This document shows positions 63,637 to 64,000 of a stretch of 64,000 nt of DNA, piece by piece; position 1 is the stretch's first letter, and each line of letters opens with the position of its first letter. This stretch comes from Anolis sagrei (Eukaryota > Chordata > Lepidosauria > Squamata > Anolidae). The notes under the pieces are model-generated. The model worked only from the letters and a program-made list of their open reading frames with translations, was not told where the DNA came from and did not search any database. The position numbers and the translations under genes were made by a program. The DNA lies in the NCBI RefSeq assembly GCF_037176765.1, contig NC_090022.1, positions 175,110,117-175,174,116 on the forward strand, given 5' to 3'.

Positions 63637-63904
63637 CAGAGGTAATTTTCAATGGTAAGCAAACAGTATCCCCCCCCCCCCCAAACCAATCACTGATATG
63701 GAAGTTCTGTGTGCCATATTTGGTTCAATTTCATCATTGGTGGAGTTCAAAATGCTCTTTGATTTTAGGTGAACTATACATCCCAGTAACTACAACGCGC
63801 ATATGTCAATGTCTATTTTTCCCCAAGAGCGCCTCAAGAGCGCCCCTGGGCAAAATCAACTATACTGCAAATGCTTACTTTGCGTAATGGTTGAGCCACC
63901 CCTG
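63637..63904. mobile_element. hAT (CAGRGGCGGC ends), copy 3
   Basis: Left end CAGAGG lacks the CGGCCCTA bases seen in copies 1 and 2; right end GAGCCACCCCTG. TSD GTCCCCAG (63629-63636) and GTCCTCAG (63905-63912), one mismatch. Interior is the shared module, same orientation as copy 1. Confidence 0.82.
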
Positions 63905-64000
63905 GTCCTCAGAGTATATTTCCCCATCTGCATGAAGGTCTATATTTATGACCCCATTCCTTCGAGTTTCTCCCCCACAAACAATTTGCTCCATCCCTAT

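Overview
The window is vertebrate nuclear DNA, most likely from a squamate reptile and probably an iguanian lizard of the Anolis type. The evidence is the repeat mix: RTE-BovB, CR1, L2, L1 and R4-like LINEs, Penelope-like elements (PLEs), a Sauria SINE, a second tRNA-derived SINE family, and many hAT, SPIN-like, mariner/pogo-like and foldback DNA elements, often nested. Only two host protein-coding genes are supported, both on the minus strand.

Host genes. TSPYL2 (6474-14146) has seven coding exons with consistent splice phases giving a 420-residue SET/NAP-domain protein. Its first exon lies in a CpG island with CCAAT boxes and two NRF1-type palindromes (13535-14720). GPR173 (SREB3; 36464-37576) is an intact 370-residue orphan receptor in one coding exon. 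A good splice acceptor (37667-37669) and a 17-codon upstream ORF lie just 5' of it. GPR173 is upstream of TSPYL2 in the same orientation, the order I recall for human Xp11.22. That synteny supports both names.

Layout. 1-5480: PLE and CR1 remnants, an interrupted SINE, foldback elements and a hAT copy beyond the TSPYL2 3' end. 5480-14720: TSPYL2, whose 4.85-kb first intron is packed with nested mobile elements, including a 1455-bp PLE that ends 48 bp from the exon 1 donor. 14720-33940: mobile-element-rich spacer (an unassigned LINE, L2, CR1, an L1 inside a TIR element, BovB copies, possible solo LTR fossils, nested MITEs). 33940-37666: GPR173 with a likely long 3'UTR. 37667-64000: no further gene found; hAT, SINE, L2, PLE, SPIN-like, BovB and R4 pieces dominate. 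The 5' non-coding exon(s) and promoter of GPR173 should lie in this part or beyond it, but were not found.

Most useful observations: (i) five PLE-derived insertions share an asymmetric inverted-repeat plan and are each flanked by 12-14 bp target-site duplications (TSDs); (ii) one sequence module rich in the core ACTACAACTCCC sits inside at least three otherwise different mobile-element families; (iii) many nesting events are resolved by exact TSDs, giving a relative insertion history. All family names for repeats come from memory and visible termini, without database search.
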